Of a stretch of 64,000 nucleotides of DNA, positions 9,874 through 22,457 are shown piece by piece. Within the stretch, counting starts at the first letter, position 1. Every line of letters begins with the position of its first letter. The notes below the pieces were generated by a model that was not told the origin of the DNA, did no database searches, and saw nothing but the letters and a program-made list of their open reading frames with translations. The stretch lies in NCBI GenBank assembly GCA_030267565.1, contig BRXU01000011.1, positions 486,501 through 550,500 on the forward strand. The letters are read 5' to 3'. The translations under genes and the position numbers were made by a program. Source of the stretch: Pleodorina starrii. Taxonomy: Eukaryota > Chlorophyta > Chlorophyceae > Chlamydomonadales > Volvocaceae.

Positions 9874-12800
9874 TCAGGACGGTGCCTGCCTGGCAGCGGC
9901 CAGTGCCTTGCACTCCCGCTTGTGCGCCTTCCAGGCGGCGTTCTGGCACTGCGCGCTGCAGTACCGCACCGCCAGGCAGACGCTGCACTTGCGCAGCTTC
10001 TCGACCCCCGGGTCACCCTGCTGCGCACCGCACTGCGCACACTGCTTGATGGGCGCTGCCGGCGCCTCCGCGCCGCCGCCTGCCGCCGCGCCGCCGCCTG
10101 CCTCCGCGCTGCCGGCAGGCGGCGGCGCCGCCGGCACCGGCACCGCCGCCTCCGGCGGCGGCGGCGCCGCCGCCACGGCGTCAGGGCTGGCGTCGGGGCT
10201 GCGGCTGCGGACGGCCTCCCCGCCACCCATCTCGTTGGGCGCCGCATCTCTGACTGATGCGGCAACAGCGGTGGCCCTGTCCTTTTGCCTGGAGCTCGAC
10301 GCCGCGAGGGCGGCGGCGGAGCCGCCAGCCGCCGCCGCTGCCGCCGCCGCAGGCGCCCCTTCCCCCGCCCAGCCCAGCTGTGTCAACAGGTCATCCAGCT
10401 CCTTCGCCCTCGTGGCTCGGCGCTCAGGATTCGCCAGCACGCTCAGCACGCTGACAGACGGTTGAGCTGCCTCCAGAATGTCGTACAACAGTTCGTCAAG
10501 CATCCGCACCTTTTGCTGCGCTTCGAAAGCGACCTTGCCGCCCATGGGCGGCAGCAGCGAGCGCCCGGGCGCGACGCCATCCATCAGCGACGCCGCCCGC
10601 CGCAGCCCCACCGCCGCCTTCGTCGTCGTCGCAGCGCCTGCGGAAGTCCTCACCTGGCTCGCACTTCCATTACCGCCCTTCTTCTTGCCCTTCTTCACCG
10701 CCGCGGCGGCCGCGCCGCTGCCGCCTTCGGCGCCGCTGGCAGCAAAGGCGGCGGCGCCGCCGGCGTCCGCCGCGCGCCTCCACCTCGGCACCGCCGCCAC
10801 CATGCCGGCGAAGACGCCCAACAGCTGGAAGAATAGCATGGGATCGGGTTCCGGAGGCTGCGAGGAGCTGGCGCGACCACGGCGCTGCTGCGGGGGCTGG
10901 CCGGGAATCATCTCGTCGACTGCCATCAGCAGGTTCCACAGGTGCGGCTCCACCAGAAGGCCCAGGCCGGTGGCGGGATCCCCGCACGCCACCAGCACCG
11001 CCACCAGGCGCAGCGCTGCGAGCTGCGGAGCGGTGGGCCCCGGGGAGGGGAGGTTCAGGAAAAGCTGTCCAGAGAGCGGGCCAGGGGGCCGACAGGGGGG
11101 GCAAGGCAGTGAGGAAAACCGCAGCGAGCCGGACCGCCGAGTCACCGAGGCAGGCGACGGGACCCGGGCGGACGGACCCAGGGCCTCAGGGGCGGGGAGG
11201 CCCGTGAGGGACGCGTATGCGGACGCCAAAGCAGAGGGAGGAGGGTGTGGCGCTGCGGTGCCACGGTACTTGATTGGGAGTGCCGCCTTCGCGCGAAGAA
11301 GCCGCGATCTGCAAGCGCAGACGCAGACCGCAGCTGAACCGCAGCTGGCCCCGTCACGTCCCGTTGCCCCAATCCTCCGCACGGCTCGCTTCTCCCTCGC
11401 CCGGCCTCCCGCCGCCCGGCCTCCCGCCTCCAGGCGAAAGCGCGACCATGCGCGGCAGGCTACCAGTACCGGCAGTGTCCGCCTCGCAGTAGCACTCACC
11501 CGCTGGACCTCGTCCTCCGTATGCGGACCGGCCCGTGGGTCGGTGGCCACCCGCACCAGCTGGTCCCACGGCCGACACTCCGTCAACGCCAGATGCGGCG
11601 ACGTCAGGTCGGAGGACGCGAAGATTCTCGGGACGCGCTGCGGCTTCTGCAGCGCCTGGCAAACCGCCAGGCAGCCCTGCACGCACGCAATGGCGGGGAT
11701 GGCGTAGAGGGGGCCCGAACCCCCATTGGCTCCTTTTGGCGACCCCTTGGCTGTCATGGTTGCACTCATGTTATGGGCGCATATGGGTGTACAACCCTAC
11801 AACAACCCTAAAAAACCCAAAACACAGACCGCCAGAAGGGCAGTCGCTCAAGCGAGCGACAGCCCAGCCCAACCGACCCCAGCCCGCCGCCTGCGCTCTT
11901 GTCTCTCTCAAGTGCGCACCACCTCTCAAAGTGCGCACCACCACTCAAGTGCGCACCACCCCCTCCTCGGTCTCCCGCGGTGGAGGGGCACGGCGCCGCG
12001 CGAGGCGCGACTCGAGCCGTCCCCGCAGCGCAGATCGACAGAACACAACGACATGCACCGCATCCTTACCGAACACGAGAACAAGTCTTAACTACGGTAC
12101 TACACACCGCCGAATGCATGGAAGTGCACATACACACATACATACATATATATACACACGCACACAAGTGCATGGAACTTGGCAGGCAGGCAGGCACGTC
12201 TCTCCCCCCCTCCGTCTCCGCTGCGGTATCATTTTTTACCCCCCCCCCCTGGTGCATGGGCAGGACCGGCACGCGCCGCGGACAACGCCCGGGCGCACCT
12301 CGGAGAGGCAGCCGCCGAAGTCGCGGGGATCGGCGGTCGGCGCCGGGGGTTGGGACGCAACCCCCGGGGGCGGCGGCCGCGGCAGGTCGCGCTGCGCAGG
12401 CCAGCAGGCCGCCGCCAGCAGCTTCAGCGCCCACTCCACCGCGTCCGAGCGATGCTGCAGGAAGATGCAGCGGAGCAGCGCCGGCGCCACGCCCGCAGAT
12501 GCCATGTCGGCTGCGAAGTCCGGGGCACGGCCCACGGCCTGTGAGCCCCGCGTGTAACACAATGCGTCGTTAATGGCAGTATCCGGGTGCGGGAGGGGAG
12601 GTCGGGGGCAGGGGCGGGGGCGGGGGCGGAATGGGTTTGCGAGCCTGAATGCGACTGACACACAGGCAGACTGGGTCACTGGGAATGAGAATCGCGGGGC
12701 ATTGTGGGTGCAGCTGTTTGGACCACCTGCAGGCCCAGCAGCGTAGATACGGTAGCCCGACCCGATTTACGTGGACCCGACCCACCGACCCACCGACCCA

Positions 12801-15800
12801 ACAACCCACCCTGACTGCCTCTTCCATCTTCGCTGCCACGTGCAGAAGCGCCGCCACGTCATCACTGCCGTAAATGCAGATCATGCCGTCGTCGCCCCCG
12901 ACCGATTGGAGGTGCTTCTCTGCGGAGCGTTACGAGGTGCGTGGGGGCGAGGGCGGAGGTGCGTTGGGTCGGGGGGGGGGGTCAGGGGCGGGGTCAGGGG
13001 CAGGGTCAGGGACAGGTGGAGAAGCGCGAGTGCAAGGTGCAAGGCAAGGAAGCAGTCGGGGGCTGACGACCCAGCGTGGGCAGCGTAGTGCCGCGGGGCC
13101 CACAACAGCTTGCCTGTTGCCTCACAGATGCCATTTGGACTTTTCCTTCAACCCTCCGAGCCGCCCCCTCCCCTTCCCCCCCGGCGCATTCGGACCCCCA
13201 GGCTCCAAACCACCCACACGACCAGCCAACGACGCTCACCAAGGTGCCGTACGCTGTTCCACAACAGCACCTGTACGTCATCGTACAGCTTCGCCACGAG
13301 GGCCGCTTCCTTTACGTCCACGCCCGACTCCTCGTCGTCATCGTCGTCGTTATCGCACTCGCTGTCCTCGCTGTCCTCGTCCTCAGCAGCGGCGGCCGCG
13401 CTGGCGGCTTCAACCTTGGCCCCCATATCGACCCAATTCAGCAGCATCTCCACCCCGGCGGGTTGCAGTCGGCAGTCGGGGGGGCAAGTCAGCACCCACC
13501 TCGTGGAGCGCGGCTGCGAAGATGACGACGTCGACGACGACGACGACGTCGACGCTGCGGCTGCTGCGGCTGCTGCTGCACCGGCGGCGGTGGTGGTGGT
13601 TGGGGTTCCGCCCCGGGTCTGCAAGAAAAGCAACGAAACGAGCAACACAGCAGGAGCAGCAGCAGCAGGGGCCGCGGCAGCAGTTACAGCAGCTGCAGGA
13701 GTAGCGGCAGCAGCAGCGGCAGTGGCACTGGGTCATCCTGGAAGTGGCTCCCGTTTGTAGTGCTGTATCGTGTACCGTACCTATCAGTGATCATCGCGCA
13801 TAAATAACTAATTATTTGGCAAAATGTGCAATAACGCGCAAAAACAAATAATTGCCCCGGGGCCTGCGCGTTATTTTAAAAACCCCCTCGCAGCTCCTAC
13901 TCCTTCCTAACTCCGCCGTACACGCGTTTCTGGGGGGCCTGAACGAGGGAAATGGGGCCGCTCTGCTCTTTTCATAGACAAACAGAGCTTCGTGGCTATC
14001 GCAGAGGAGTAGCTCCTAGCCAGCCTGGAAGGGACGCGTGCGCGGTGTGAAAAAATAATTCCTTACAGTGTTGCGCGTTAAAATAAAATAATTCCAAAGT
14101 TTTCAGCTGCGCGATGATCAGACACAGGTACGGTAGGGCGTTGAGCACTGCCGCTGCCGGCCAATGGCCTTCTCGGGTAGCTGCAGGTCGGCTCGTGGCG
14201 CAAGAACCCGATATGCGTCACAGAGCATACGGCACGGTATCTCTACGGCTGCTACACTCGCTTTTGCGTCACGTTTGCTATGCGTCACTATACTTCAAAG
14301 GCGGTTCCTCGTTGATTTGAGCTGGCACGACGGCGTCGCAGCTCTGCCGCGGTTTGCGCCGTGTGGAAAATGAAGAGTCCCTGCAGGACCAGACCAGTAG
14401 CGAGATACGGCCTTCCGTACAGTGTCGTACTCACCATGTACGGCAGGACGCCCAGGACCTGGTCGCGCGACATCGTCGCGCCCATTCCGGAAAGCGTCCT
14501 CAGCGCCGCCCTGCGCAGTGCGTCCTGCAGCAGCTGCTGCTGCTGTTGGGCCGGCTTGGTCTGCGCTTTCGCGGCGCCCTTGCTGCTGCTGCCGCCGCTG
14601 CCGCCGCCGCCGGCGCTGCCGCTGCCAGCAGACCCCGCATCGCGCACCGGCGCAGACGTAGGCCCCACGACTCCGGCCACCTCCAGGAGAAAGGCCTGGG
14701 TTTCCGCGAGCTTTAGGGGCACAGACAGGCGGGGGCCGGGGGGAGGGTGCTATGTACAAAGACAACCGCGGCGATGGAACGGATGCAGAGGCACGGCGTG
14801 GACGGGGAGAGGGAGGCCCGCGGGCGCAAAGATGCAGAAGTGGCGTGGCGGGCAGGAGAAGCGCGAACGCGCAAGCGATGCGCTGAGGCAGGGGCTGGGG
14901 CTGCGGCTGGGGCTGGGGCTGCCGAAAACAAAAACGTGGCACGTGCCGCATCATCCGCCGCCGACGGGAACGATGGCGTGGAAGGACTGCTCGTGGGGGC
15001 CTGGAGGACTCGCATCCGGCAGGGGTGGGGACGTGCACCTTCACACAGCGGGAGCACCAACCACGGGTACCGCCAAAGGCACCGCTGCGACGCACAACAC
15101 CTCACCGAAACAAAATGATCTACAACTCTAAAACCCTAAAACCCTAAAACCTTGAACCCATCACCTACCTGGGCGGCTGTCAGGGACTTGTTGCGCACGC
15201 AGGCGTCGACCAGGTCCGCGAACGCCTCAAACAGGAGCGCCGCCGCCGCGGTGGAGGTGGCGACGTTGCCGCTGGCTCCAGACGAGGGCGGTTGCGGTGG
15301 CGTCGGTGGCGGCGGCGCGCACATTCGCCGCATGAGGGCCATGACCACGTGCCACTGCGTTTGGAGCGGACGCGCAGGAGGAGGAGGAGGAGGAGGAGGG
15401 GGAGGTGGCGGATGGCTGGTATTGAGGGGATGTGAGAGCCCCATAGCCGGTCCCATGCCCCGCGCACAACGGCCGGCGGAGCCGCTCATGTGGCGCGATT
15501 AAATATTTAATATCATTGAATGCGAATGGGAAGGGGGGTCGAGACGCCTCCCTAAACCAAGCTGTGCGATTTTCTCACGTAGGTACACGGTGACTGTGAC
15601 TGTTATTGTGACTGTGACTGTGTTCAACGACCTGTACTGATCCGCACGTCGCTGTGACCCGCGCGTGTCTGCATGCATGCCGTTACGGCAGCAGCCCACC
15701 TTGCCGCAGAGGTTCGACCGGAACCACGGGCTTTGGTGGTGCGTGTCGGCTAGGAGCTTGAACAGGCACTGCAGAGCCACCTGTCAGGCGGGAGGGAGGG

Positions 15801-18800
15801 CGCAGCGATGGGCGACAGGACAGGACAGGAACAGGACAGGACAGGGTGGTACTGTTAGGAACCTGCGCTTGCGCCTTTAGGTATCAGCGTAAATGCACAG
15901 ATGTGTGCGCTCACAGAAGCCTGAATTCCAGCATTAAGCGGATGGTGCGTTATGTTCTGCAGGCAGGTTCTAAGGTGGGCCGGAGCCCGGAGGAAAGGGG
16001 AGGCTGCGGCCGACCGGCAGGTGCTCTGAATCATGATGATGATGATGATGATGTCCAAAATTGTCCAGGGCAGTGAGCCGTTGAGGGTACGGTGCGTGCG
16101 GGAGGACGTATCCCTGGTTTCGCTTCTTTGCGGTCGGTCCAGGTTTCCGTTTCCATTTCGTTTACCGGTATATAAGAAAGGAAGGGTGTATGGGCATGAT
16201 GGGTAACCGGATAGGGTTACAGATCAGCCCAAGGCCGAGAGCGTGCGGGAAGTGCATAGCACAGGATACGAAGTTAGGAACACAGGCCGGCGTCCGACCA
16301 ACTATTACGGTACATGCTTAAGTGTGTGTGAGCTGCCGCGCCCAGCAGCGCGTCACACAGCCATAGGCAGGGCCCGATCGCGCCCGGGGAAGCAGTACGG
16401 CGAACACGATGATGGCTGGATGAGCTGTGTACGACAGCGCCCCAGAGGGGAAGCTACAGCACGACGGGGGGCCACAGCCACAGCCACAGCCGCAGCCGCA
16501 GCACCCACCGCCAGGCACACAGCACCGCCGCGACAGCCCCTAGCCGATCAAATCCGGTTGCCCACCCACCCACCCAGCCAGCCACCCACCTCCCACCGCG
16601 ATGCATCCGTTCGCCGGTCCACACCCGCCGGCCGGGCGCCGCCGCTGCCGCCAGCGGCTGCCGCCGCCGCTGGCGAGGTGGGCTGCCACGTGAGGACAGC
16701 CTCCAGTCCCTGGGGTTTGACGGACGACATGCAGACCTGCGCCGCCCGGCGTATCGCCATCATGCCCGTATTGCCCGCGCCCTTGGATGAGGACAGCTGG
16801 TGCAGGGTTATGGCGGCTTCCAGCGCGGCGTGTTGGGCGCAGCGGGGGAAGGAGGGCGCCTGGCGGGGAAGACGGAAGAGCAAGACAGATCGGCGGCGGG
16901 AGGTACCGTAAGAGTGGGATGCGGCATTGGCCCTGGTGTCAGCAACCAGCCCCCGAGATAACCAGGCCGGTCCAGGTACCGGTATGGCCAAGCTTGGACC
17001 GCATCAAAGGAATGGAGACGGGGGAAGGGAGGCGGGGGAAGGGGGCGGGGGCGGGGCAGTGGGGTTCATTGGGTCTACTTGGAGGCCAGTGGGCGCGTGG
17101 GGGTCTGGGGGAGGGGGCGAGGCGTGAAGGCGGATTGGCGCTGGAGGCTGCGGGAGGGCGGCCGGGGCGGAATGCAGCAATGTGGGAGGGAGCCTGGAAC
17201 GAGGAGCAGCCCGCAGGGCGAGGAGGCTGTGGTCCCGCGCTCGCTAAGAAAAGCCCGAGGGGGGATGTGGTGGCCAAGGCAACAGGAAACGAGAGGTGGA
17301 CCGCAACCGAGAGGAGCATCCGGTCAGCAAGCCAGCAGCGGGGGCCGACCCACAAGGTGCGCCACGAAGGCCATTATCGTTGGACCCCAGAGGCACTGTC
17401 TCTTGACCCAAACATCACCCTCCAAAGACCCACGCACGTCACCCTGCAAAGCCCCAGTCGCCGCTCGCCTCACCCCGCCCCGCCCACTCCACGGCACCCC
17501 TCGCCCAGCACACCCTCGCCTCCTTCCCTCCATTCCAACCCCAAACCCACCGAATTCATGCACAGCTCCACCAAGCCCGTCAGCACCGTCGCGGCGCTGC
17601 ACACCCGCTCGATAGCCGCGTTGGTGTGGGGAATGGCGCCGCCGCCGTCGCGGCGGCGGCTGTTGGGATCGATGCCGTAAAATAAGGACCTGCAGGGGTC
17701 GGTGAGACCCACGCGGATAAAGGCCTCCGCGCGGTCGTCGCACTCGCTCTGGGGCCACTCCAGCCCGGTCAGGCCCGGCGGACGCGGCGTGAGGAGCACC
17801 TTGACCAACCACACTGCGCGGGCAGGAAGACGGGTCAAGGGAGGAGGAGCAGGAGGGAGGAGGAGAGCACGGGGCGAGTGCAAGGAAAGCGGGCGCGCCG
17901 TGTAAGAAGCGGAGCGGGGAAACGCAACCACGGGTCAGGAAGGCGTCAGGACGGTCGGTCCCGCTTGCCAGCAACCCCCAGCCCCCAACCCATGACGCGG
18001 CAGGTCCTGGCACTGTGGCCCCCGCCCCCCTCCGCCCCCGCTCCTCGTCCCCTTCCACCCTGCACGTCAGGCCTGACCGCTGAGCCCCCTCCTCCCGGCT
18101 CCCTGTTGCATCCCTGCAGGCTTCATTTCTGCTGCCAGGTGCTGCTCTGGGCCTGCCGTGTTCCGCCAGCCGCCCACACAGGCGAACCCCCCCCCCAAAC
18201 CATCCCCACCTGAACCACAGGGCCCCAGCTCCCAACCCCAGCTCTCCATCGCTCCATCAGCAACCCATCCATCACTCGCCCCTCAGGCCATGGCCGTCAC
18301 ACCAAACCCTGAAACCCCAACCCAAAAGAAACTCACGCGCCCTCAGTGCGGTTGCCCCGAGGCCCCACTCCATGGCCCCCGGGTCCTCCCGATCCAGCCA
18401 CTCGTCCGGCCACGTGGACAGGCCATCTTGCCGCCTAGGGGGACCACTCGCGACGAGAGCGACGAGAACGACGAGAGCGGGAAAGCAACAGGGACAGCAG
18501 AAGGACATCAGAGCGCGTTTGCATAAGAGCAGGAGCAACAGCACGGTGGGGGCGTATGAGTACGGTAGCCGGTGGGACGGCAGCGAAGTAAAGATAAGAC
18601 CGCGGCGGTGCAACGGAGGGGCCACGTCAGCGAAGGGCATGAGCGGATGTAGGAAGGCCACGGACGAGGGCAACAGGGGATATGGGGTCCTGCACCGCGG
18701 AACCACATACGGTACGGTAGCGAACCGCTCCCCAGATTGCCCCCTCAGGCGCCACGAGTCCCCATGACTGCAGCCCTGCGCCGCCCGCCAGCGCACCTGC

Positions 18801-20606
18801 TAATCAACGCGTCCTTCATCTGGACCAGAAACAGCGCCAGCGCCTGAGCCAGCCCGCTGCGGCAGATCAGATGGGCCTGACAGCAGCCATGCAGCCAGTC
18901 ACCAGGACCAGGGGGGCAGCGACCAGGCACCAGCCGGGCAGGGCAGGTGGGTCGCGGGACGGGGGAGGGGGCGCGGGGGCCGCCGCGAGGCGGCGGAGCG
19001 GACTCGGTGAGGAAGACGGACAGACGGGGGACGTGAGCACGTGAGGACGTGAGGTTGGCATCGGCATGGACGGAAGGACGGTGCCAAAGGGGACGGGCTG
19101 GGTCTTGTTGGCAGGGCCAGCCGCCAAGGACCAGGAGGCGATGGGCCGTGCGAATGGGCGATATGAGGAATGGGCGGAGGGGGTAAGCTGCTGCCCTTCC
19201 AGAGCTGCTGCCCTTCGTGCGCATCGCGCATTCCGAGACCATCCACATCGAAGTGCGCAGCTCGCCAGGTCGGCACCGCAACCCAGGGGGCCGGCACTCG
19301 CATCCGGCACTGGCGGCCCTATGCCCCCATATGACGTACGCCCACTCCAGTGCGATCCGAAACCCCCCATGATGCCCTTCTTCCAATTTGCTCTGGGACG
19401 AAACCGTGCACGCAACGACAACAGCCCTCGCCCGATTCAGCTTTTGCTCCCCCGTCCCGCGGCGCGGCGACTAACCTCGGTCGTCGTCGGGCTGTACGGC
19501 TCCAATGCCGCGGGCGTGTCCTCCGGGTTTGGGCCTCCCAGGTGGTGCGAGAGCAGCGACAGCGCCCGCAGCCGGTGCAGCCAGTGCTTGCCGTACCCCT
19601 GCAGTACGCACCCGACCGGTAACCCCAACAGGCCGCCCGTTAGTCCGACGCATGTTGGCCACCGTAGGCCCTCTCCAGCCCAGCCCAGCCCAGCCCAGCC
19701 CAGCCCAGCCTGCCCTTTTTTACAAACGAACCGGAAACCAACACCACAAGTAAGCGACCAACGACATCCAGTCCAGCGACGGGTGGTCAGCGGCCGTCCC
19801 TCCTCCTGTCCAGCCACCCGCCGCCGCTGCAGCTGCCCCAGTTTCGCAACCCGCCGACGGTCAGTGGCCCCGCCTGGCCTGATAGGGTGCACCCACCAGC
19901 ACGGCGATCAGGTACAGCACTGCATCCTGCTTGTAGGGCTCTGCCGTGAACAGGCGGCCGAGGTAGCAGGAGGCGTGGTCGGCAAGTTTCGCTGCGTGTT
20001 TGCACTTGGGGCTGCAAAACATGGCCACGTGGCAGACGTCGCAGAGCTGCACCAGCCCCGGAGGGGAGGTGGACACGGGACAGGGAGACGGGGGGGGGCG
20101 CACGAGGGCGTTGGGGCATTGCCCGGGGTCGAGGTCCGCGTCAGTTTTGGGGCGAAGCGGGCAATCGAAGCAGAATTAGTTGATAGGAGTGGGTGAGGCG
20201 AGCTTAGGGTGATCCCGTCTGGGAGGACGCATGGACTTGCCTGGCAGGTGTCAGGTGTCTGGCAGGTGTCGTGGACGGGTTTAACGGTCCTCGTGCAACC
20301 GTGATGAAAGCACTGCAAGCCGCCTTTAGGCATCTTCTGCTCAAGAGCGGCACGCGCATCCCGTGCCAGAACCCTAAGCTCCGGATTCTCGCAGTCGGCT
20401 GCGATGTTTTCCAGCCGCTTAATGGCATCCTCATAAGGGTGATGAGTGGCTGTCAATTCCAGGAAAGTGTCCGATAACTGGAGTAAATCTTCGGAATCTA
20501 CATGCACGTGGCCATTAAGTATCGCCTTGCATGCCAACATCTGGAGACTGAAGTCCGTCGTGTAAAGCAGCTCCATCACATTGTGAAGCCATCTATTAGC
20601 CGCCAT
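9874..20606 (-). CDS. Double MYND zinc-finger protein (about 1340 residues, 15 exons)
   Basis: Exons, minus strand: 20606 to about 20280; 20046-19897; 19598-19476; 18876-18797; 18434-18337; 17813-17551; 16859-16590; 15780-15700; 15354-15169; 14710-14435; 13618-13240; 12919-12810; 12538-12299; about 11745-11500; 11064-9874. Phases join except at the two approximate ends. The N-terminal finger is split by intron 1: CFHHGC (C-x4-C, residues 99-104), then LCDVCHVAMFCSPKC and a terminal H-x3-C. The C-terminal finger is complete: CAQCG, KCSVCLAVRYCSAQC, HKREC. MYND fingers bind proline-rich partners and often accompany transcription or methyltransferase functions. No SET domain is present. The middle is helical with an acidic run (EDEDSEDSECDNDDDDDEE) and Ala tracts. 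MSATMTAKG at 11769 could start a separate gene, but exon phase and the lack of a terminator favour one gene. Confidence 0.65.
11912..11970. repeat. GTGCGCACCAC tandem repeats in an intron
   Basis: Three imperfect copies of a roughly 20-nt unit (GTGCGCACCACC plus CTCAA) lie in the intron between the 12299 and 11745 exon ends of the MYND gene. GTGCGCAC is itself a palindrome. Confidence 0.6.
12122..12173. repeat. CA/TA microsatellite
   Basis: Runs of ACACACATACATACATATATATACAC lie in an intron of the MYND-protein gene. Confidence 0.8.
15126..15153 (-). repeat. Interstitial telomere-like repeat (TTTTAGGG)
   Basis: On the minus strand there are two perfect TTTTAGGG units and one TTTTAGAG unit, just 3' of the donor at 15168 of the MYND gene. 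TTTTAGGG is the Chlamydomonas telomere repeat. The array is short and intronic. Confidence 0.7.
15588..15847. repeat. Two intronic microsatellites flanking an exon
   Basis: A GTGACT-type array (about 15588-15623) and a GGACA-type array (about 15815-15847) lie on either side of the 15780-15700 exon of the MYND gene. Confidence 0.7.
19674..19713. repeat. (CCAGC)n microsatellite
   Basis: About seven copies of CCAGC lie in an intron of the MYND gene. Confidence 0.8.
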
Positions 20607-22457
20607 GCTGAGGCATGGAACTTCAGGACTTCGGTGAGACAAGACAAGATAGACAAGTCAACTACAGGCAACTACAGTTATCATCGAAAGTATACGGCAG
20701 TCGTTGGGATTACAACGACTTGAGATTCCGACTTCCCGGGCCCCGGGCCCCGGGGCCCGCATCCGCCTGCGTGTTCTAACACCTGATGCATATGATGGAA
20801 AGCAGCGCTAGGCTCTACATCGTAGACCTCTGCCTTGTGAATGCTATGCAGCGTGTGGCTGTATCCGGGGACATCGGCGTCACCCCGTCCCAGGCAAACG
20901 TCCGGCGCAACGCGCAACTCTTCTGAGCAACGCGGCGGAATAGACATGTTTCATTTTGATGCAAATTACGCCATGACTCCAATGTTGCTTAGTCCTGGTT
21001 GTATTGTTGGTTTCGCGCATTGCGCCGTTGCGTGGTCGGTGCTCGTTCCTCGTGCCGGTTCTACTTCCCTTGGTTGCTCAGTTCCGGACTTTCGGATAAG
21101 GGCTCAAGGCCGCAGGACGCCCCGGTCTCAGTTCGAGTAACTATGAACAAGTCTGCCTGAGGCTGCCAGCGCCCTGGTTCCAGTTCGAACGACCCCTTGG
21201 AATCAGACTGCGTACTGCCCACAATGGACTGTGATCAGCCTAATCCAGCCCCGATATGATCACATAGGAGCACAGCATAAGTATTCAGCAGCCGTATACA
21301 TTTCGTTGCAGGTTAGACAGCCGTGGCGTGCCTGCAGTGGCGCTGGCGCTGCTGCGTCGGGCGCGATGCGTGGCCGGCTGGCCGCGCCCTTGGCGGGCGG
21401 GCTCCTATTCTGTTCACGTTGTCCCTTGTCCGGTAAAGTAGACGTATGGGGAATGGACGCGTTGTTACGTTGGCCCCTGTGTTGGCCTGCTTGGTTTCGG
21501 TAGGTACCTTTCAGTTGATTGGGGTTCCAACACACTCGGCATCTAAAAAACGTTTAATAGTGATGGTTTTGAAGGCTTCCGGAGACTGCAAGCAAGCACC
21601 ATGGGACACGTTGCTTACAGTCTCCAGAGCAAAGGCTCGCAGATTGCCCTACCGCGTACCGTTACTAATGCTGCTTCTTGCGAGCGTCGACTAAGCGTTC
21701 TGTGATCGTACGAATTCCCCACCAGAGATGAAAAACTCGACTACCGCAACAGACGCCCGTTGAATTACACGCCCGTCTGGGTGCGATCGTTTAGGTCCTA
21801 CGCGCCTCGCTATGCCTCGCCCGCCGCGCCATCCTACGACACCAGCTGTCGCGCAGTTCCAATCCGGAAACGGTACGATACATAGACTTGAGCACGCGCA
21901 ATCACGACGAGTGCGCCCTGCCAAGCTCATCGAGTCACTCAAAAGGAGCCCGGAGTTACGCAGCCGGGCCCCTCACACTCCGTCAGTGCACCAGCCAGGG
22001 ACGCGCCGAGGCATACCCTCTCCTCCAAGACACCCAACCACCCGTGCCTCTTTATGAAGTGCTTGGTTCATCCGTAACCGTATACCGCCTATCAGCCCAC
22101 CTTACTGCTCGTCAGTCCACAGCGGGCGGCCGGGATGCGTGCAGCCACAGCCGTGCTATGCCGCCATTGAGTCCGTTTCCCTTTTTCCCATGCTCTGGTG
22201 CTAGCCGCGGTGTACCTGACTCCACACCCTGTGGAACCCTCCGCCTCCAGTGCTAGCCAACCAGCCCTCCTGCTAAGCCAAGCGCATCACATGCCCCCCA
22301 GTCCCCAGCTCCGGCACCCGTGCCAATGTCTTGCCGCCGGCCTTGCGGCGGACTCGAAAAGGCGGTGCCCCCCAAATGCAATTCCAGGCCCATTCCTCCC
22401 CGGCGTGCGCGCGCAGCCGAAACCCCACCCCCAACGCCGCGTCGTATACGTCCTCCC
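20607..22457. other. Intergenic between eIF2alpha 3' end and MYND gene 5' end
   Basis: It holds the roughly 690-nt 3' UTR of eIF2alpha and the upstream region of the MYND-protein gene (both on the minus strand). A GC palindrome (GGGCCCCGGGCCCCGG type) sits at about 20736-20760. I see no further gene. Confidence 0.55.
21765..21769 (-). terminator. TGTAA polyadenylation signal of eIF2alpha
   Basis: It is the first minus-strand TGTAA after the stop at 22458 that does not overlap the stop codon. It implies a 3' UTR of about 690 nt, typical for volvocine genes. Confidence 0.5.

Noticed and set aside
10478..11707. 409-codon plus-strand open frame
   Set aside because: It lies antisense to the last two exons of the MYND-protein gene, crosses an intron and has no domain.
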